Assembly: GCA_964020085.1 (NCBI GenBank)
Contig: OZ026600.1
Span: 29,816,343 to 29,880,342, forward strand
Origin: Micromussa lordhowensis
Lineage: Eukaryota > Cnidaria > Anthozoa > Scleractinia > Lobophylliidae
Length of the DNA stretch: 64,000 nt
Reading direction: 5' to 3'
Shown here in pieces: positions 61,030 to 64,000 of the stretch. Below the pieces are notes generated by a model. That model saw only the letters and a list, made by a program, of their open reading frames with translations, had not been told where the DNA came from and did no database searches. Numbering within the stretch: the stretch's first letter is position 1; each line of letters begins with the position of its first letter. A program made the position numbers and the translations under genes.

Positions 61030-64000
61030 ATTCACAATAAACCACTAATGTACATAATAAAAAGTGCAAAGCACATGGGCCTGGCCCCTCACATAGAAAT
61101 TCCGTATTAAAATAAAAACCTAGAGTATTACTTCAGCTTCACACTGTTCAAGAATGTCTCTGTTCAACTATAAAATTGACTACACTAGAGAAGAACATGA
61201 AAAGAAGAGTCGGCAACTTTACAAAGTGTAGATTCCCAGGCGGATGCAAAATCGGACTGCGACAAGCGAAAGTGATCTAAAGAAATTCTTTTCCGGATAT
61301 CTGTTTTAATGTAACGAATAATAGCCTGGGAATCCTCGTGACCATTATGAAAAGTGGCTTTATTTCGGAATTTCCAAATTCCGTAAAGAGTCGTTTTAAT
61401 CAGAAATCTGGCCAAGCGTGCACTCTTAGCGTCTGCACGGGGCCATTGGAAAAAGAAGACGGAAATGCAGTTAGGTAAAAATGTCACACCAAGAAGAGAA
61501 GACAATAAAGGCGAGAAGTGTGACCAAACGGCCTTCACGCGGGAGCAATTAAGGAAACAGTGGTCGATTGTTTCCTTTCGAGAGCACGACGCACAGCAAT
61601 CGGAGTTAATGTAGCCCCAATTTTTCAATGCATCGCGAACCTTAACCGCGCGTAATACAATTAACCAAAGTAAATCATTTTTGAAATTCTCACAAAACTC
61701 ATCACGAACAAGTGACCAATGCCGATCCAGGTCAAAACCAATAGTTAAAAACGAGACCCAATGTCGGTGAATAACGGGTGAGGATGACTTTTCCTTAAGT
61801 AGAGTGTAATAACATTTCTTTGAAGTAAAAGCAAAATTGCGCCAGTCTTGGCAAGACAAGATCTTGCGGAGACTGCTCAAAACAGAAAGGCAATTCGAAT
61901 AAAAGGGTGTTAGAAGTTGAGCACTCGGAGAGGAGTTATCCCGAAGGAAACGCCACTCCGGTCGAATTGGAGATAGCTTAGCCCCGAAAAAATACTTAAT
62001 GAGATAAAAAGACTTTGAATCGGCATTGGAGCAATTAGAAACTACGGATGCTAACTTTAAGGCATCTGCCTTGATCTTAAAGTTAATGATGCCTAGACCG
62101 CCCTTTAGGAAGGGCTGATGACACGACTGTCGGCTGACGGTCTCCATTCGGCAACCCCATAGGAAAGGCCAAATCAAATTATTTACCTCCGAAATAACCC
62201 ATTGAGGGACAGGAAGAATAGTAGCTAGATACAGGAGTTTGCTAATTCCTATTGTATTCACAATCAGGGACTTGCCCACCAGGGATAAAGAACGAGATTT
62301 CCAAAAATTAAGATGATTTTCTAACTTCTTAAGCTTTGGCCGCCAATTGTCAGACTCTGCGTTCTGTCCGAAAACAACCCCTAGAATTTTCATTTTTGTT
62401 ACCCATGTGAGGCCAAACGGCTGGTCAGCGCGAGAGCGCCACGCGCCCAGCCACATGGCCTCTGTTTTGGATACATTGAGTTTCGCTCCGGATCCCCTCT
62501 CATACACGTTGATTACGCGAAAGAGGGCTGCAAGAGAATAAACAGATTTGACTAGACTAGTCGTGTCATCAGCATAAATACTTACTTTATATTGAGACCC
62601 GTTAGCACCAGGTAAGAGAAAGCCTTCAATTTGGGAGCATGAACGAATTTGACATGCAAGAGTTTCAACGCAAAGAATATATAGCATTGGGGAAAGGGAA
62701 TCCCCCTGGCGAACGCCGCGAGACAAAGGGATCGGCTCTGTGAGCCATTCATTCACAATAACGCGCATATTAGCACCTTTATAAAACGTGTTAATCCAGT
62801 TACAAAAAGAGGGGCCAAAACCAAAACGAGTTAGCAAACTCTGTAGAAAAGAACGGTTTACGCGATCAAAGGCTTTCTCCTGATCAAGACTTACTAAAAT
62901 ACCAGCTTCCCCTGTGCGGTCAAGGTAATCTAAAATATCCCTAAGAGTATGGAGATTCACTGAAATCTTCCGCCCAGGAACGGAGCATGTTTGGTCAGGA
63001 TCAACAATGAATTCCAGGACTTTAGAAAGGCGAATAGAGATAGCCTTAGAGCAGATTTTGTAATCAACATTGAGAAGGGAGATCGGTCTCCAATTTTTAA
63101 GAGATTTCCGATCCCCCTTTTTATAGATCACGCGAGTATTACTTGTTTTCATGGATTCACACATCTCACCAGCTTGAAAACAGGAGTTGAAAACAAGAAC
63201 TAAATGAGGAGCTAATATATCCCAAAATTTACGATAAAATTCAACGGTTAAACCATCGGGCCCGGGAGATTTGTTCGTATTCATGTTCTTAACTGCAAAG
63301 GAAATTTCATCAATCGTCATTGTGCCCTCGCACAATGACGACTGATGAGGCGACAGCTGGCGAGAAAGTGAAGACAAAAGATCATCCTGGAAAACCATAT
63401 CAACCGGTTCTTCCGAAAACAAGGAAGAATAGAAATCAAAATGTGCCTGCTCAATTTCATCTTGTGACGAAACCTCAACGCCGGATGAATTATATATCGA
63501 TGATATTTTGCTTCTCTGCGCATTAGAAGAATGCAGCTGAAAAAAATAACGAGTTGGGCGTTCGCCCTCCTCGAGCCATTCCGCTCGACTGCGGACTAAA
63601 ATTCCTTCGATTTCTTTAGTGTAGATGACCTTTAAGCGGCATTCTATATCTTGAATAGAATCAACAACGAAATTGTCACCATTGACCAGGCGTTGACGAA
63701 GACTAATTAATTTATTCGTTAGAAAAACACGATCTCGACACAATTGCCGGCGCTTTTGGCGGGAAAACGAAATCGATTCTTCCTTGATGGAAACTTTTAA
63801 AAACTCCCACCAATCTTGAGGAGACGGAAATGAAGCAAGATACAAAACGTGACTTTGAATTAAATTACGAATAATACCACAGAAGTTTTTGTCATCAAGG
63901 AGCGAGTTATTTAATTTCCACACGCCTGGGCCGCGTTTAGCGGCGTCAGGGATATCAAAAACAAAAGAAACAAAATCGTGATCAGATAGCGGACAAGGTG
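61030..64000 (-). mobile_element. Second Tx1-like LINE family, running off the right edge
   Basis: Contains the C-terminal part of an ORF2 (61185-64000) and an AT-rich 3' UTR. The 3' end near 61030 is approximate. It shares motifs but not close sequence with the element at 37096, so it is a separate family. Its 5' part lies outside the window. Confidence 0.85.
61185..64000 (-). CDS. LINE ORF2, partial: end of endonuclease and reverse transcriptase
   Basis: Open from the window edge to TAA/TGA at 61185, ~938 codons. The first residues visible include PLSDHDFVSF, the end of the AP endonuclease, so the ATG at 63923 is internal. Reverse transcriptase motifs in order: [62 protein letters not shown] and SIYADDTT (catalytic Asp pair), then KILGVVFG. 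The C-terminal zinc knuckle reads CCASCSRKETIDHCFLNC. No internal stop was found, so this copy may be intact. Compared with the 37096 element it has Asp for Cys in the RQG(D/C) motif and differs at most other positions. Confidence 0.9.
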   Translation of the reverse strand, partial: PCPLSDHDFVSFVFDIPDAAKRGPGVWKLNNSLLDDKNFCGIIRNLIQSHVLYLASFPSPQDWWEFLKVSIKEESISFSRQKRRQLCRDRVFLTNKLISLRQRLVNGDNFVVDSIQDIECRLKVIYTKEIEGILVRSRAEWLEEGERPTRYFFQLHSSNAQRSKISSIYNSSGVEVSSQDEIEQAHFDFYSSLFSEEPVDMVFQDDLLSSLSRQLSPHQSSLCEGTMTIDEISFAVKNMNTNKSPGPDGLTVEFYRKFWDILAPHLVLVFNSCFQAGEMCESMKTSNTRVIYKKGDRKSLKNWRPISLLNVDYKICSKAISIRLSKVLEFIVDPDQTCSVPGRKISVNLHTLRDILDYLDRTGEAGILVSLDQEKAFDRVNRSFLQSLLTRFGFGPSFCNWINTFYKGANMRVIVNEWLTEPIPLSRGVRQGDSLSPMLYILCVETLACQIRSCSQIEGFLLPGANGSQYKVSIYADDTTSLVKSVYSLAALFRVINVYERGSGAKLNVSKTEAMWLGAWRSRADQPFGLTWVTKMKILGVVFGQNAESDNWRPKLKKLENHLNFWKSRSLSLVGKSLIVNTIGISKLLYLATILPVPQWVISEVNNLIWPFLWGCRMETVSRQSCHQPFLKGGLGIINFKIKADALKLASVVSNCSNADSKSFYLIKYFFGAKLSPIRPEWRFLRDNSSPSAQLLTPFYSNCLSVLSSLRKILSCQDWRNFAFTSKKCYYTLLKEKSSSPVIHRHWVSFLTIGFDLDRHWSLVRDEFCENFKNDLLWLIVLRAVKVRDALKNWGYINSDCCASCSRKETIDHCFLNCSRVKAVWSHFSPLLSSLLGVTFLPNCISVFFFQWPRADAKSARLARFLIKTTLYGIWKFRNKATFHNGHEDSQAIIRYIKTDIRKRISLDHFRLSQSDFASAWESTLCKVADSSFHVLL

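Overview
The window looks like intron-rich, repeat-rich nuclear DNA of a cnidarian, probably a coral or sea anemone. This is inferred from gene style: nidogen-like EGF exons with short phase-1 introns, Tx1-like LINEs, and many foldback MITEs. No species can be named from the sequence alone. There are no bacterial operons, CRISPR arrays or rRNA genes.

Layout. (1) 1-10374: a large DNA transposon with terminal inverted repeats of about 0.75 kb. It carries one five-exon minus-strand gene of about 1120 codons, which I assembled from splice signals and matching phases. The gene encodes a DDE-like, zinc-finger transposase-type protein and is broken by two stop codons and one homopolymer frameshift. 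(2) 10425-17882: eleven plus-strand exons forming the 3' part of a nidogen-like gene (five EGF modules, YWTD propeller, EGF, discoidin domain, stop). (3) 17883-22294: an intergenic stretch packed with palindromic MITEs. (4) 22295-59571: three EGF exons of a second gene of the same type. Its third intron is 36.3 kb and holds everything in the next block.

(5) 23271-55167: a tandem array, in the opposite direction to the host gene, of 76 tRNA-Tyr(GUA) genes and pseudogenes, with one more isolated copy at 59067. The repeat unit is about 305 bp and each intact gene is 86 bp with a 13-nt intron. By eye, 21 copies share one identical mature sequence. The array is split by a full-length two-ORF Tx1-like LINE (37096-43350) whose 3' end sits 6 bp upstream of a tRNA-Tyr gene. 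The array on either side of this LINE is a direct repeat (27551-37095 against 43351-52284). A 5'-truncated sister LINE (about 55209-57307, plus strand) lies at the far edge of the array, about 40 bp upstream of the last tRNA-like copy. (6) 57308-61020: flanking duplicated array edge, more MITEs and the third EGF exon. (7) about 61030-64000: a third, distinct Tx1-like LINE that runs off the right edge.

The most notable features are the intronic antisense tRNA-Tyr mega-array with LINEs inside it, the roughly 9-kb direct repeats flanking the full-length LINE, and the large TIR element with a multi-exon transposase-like gene that I cannot place in a named superfamily.
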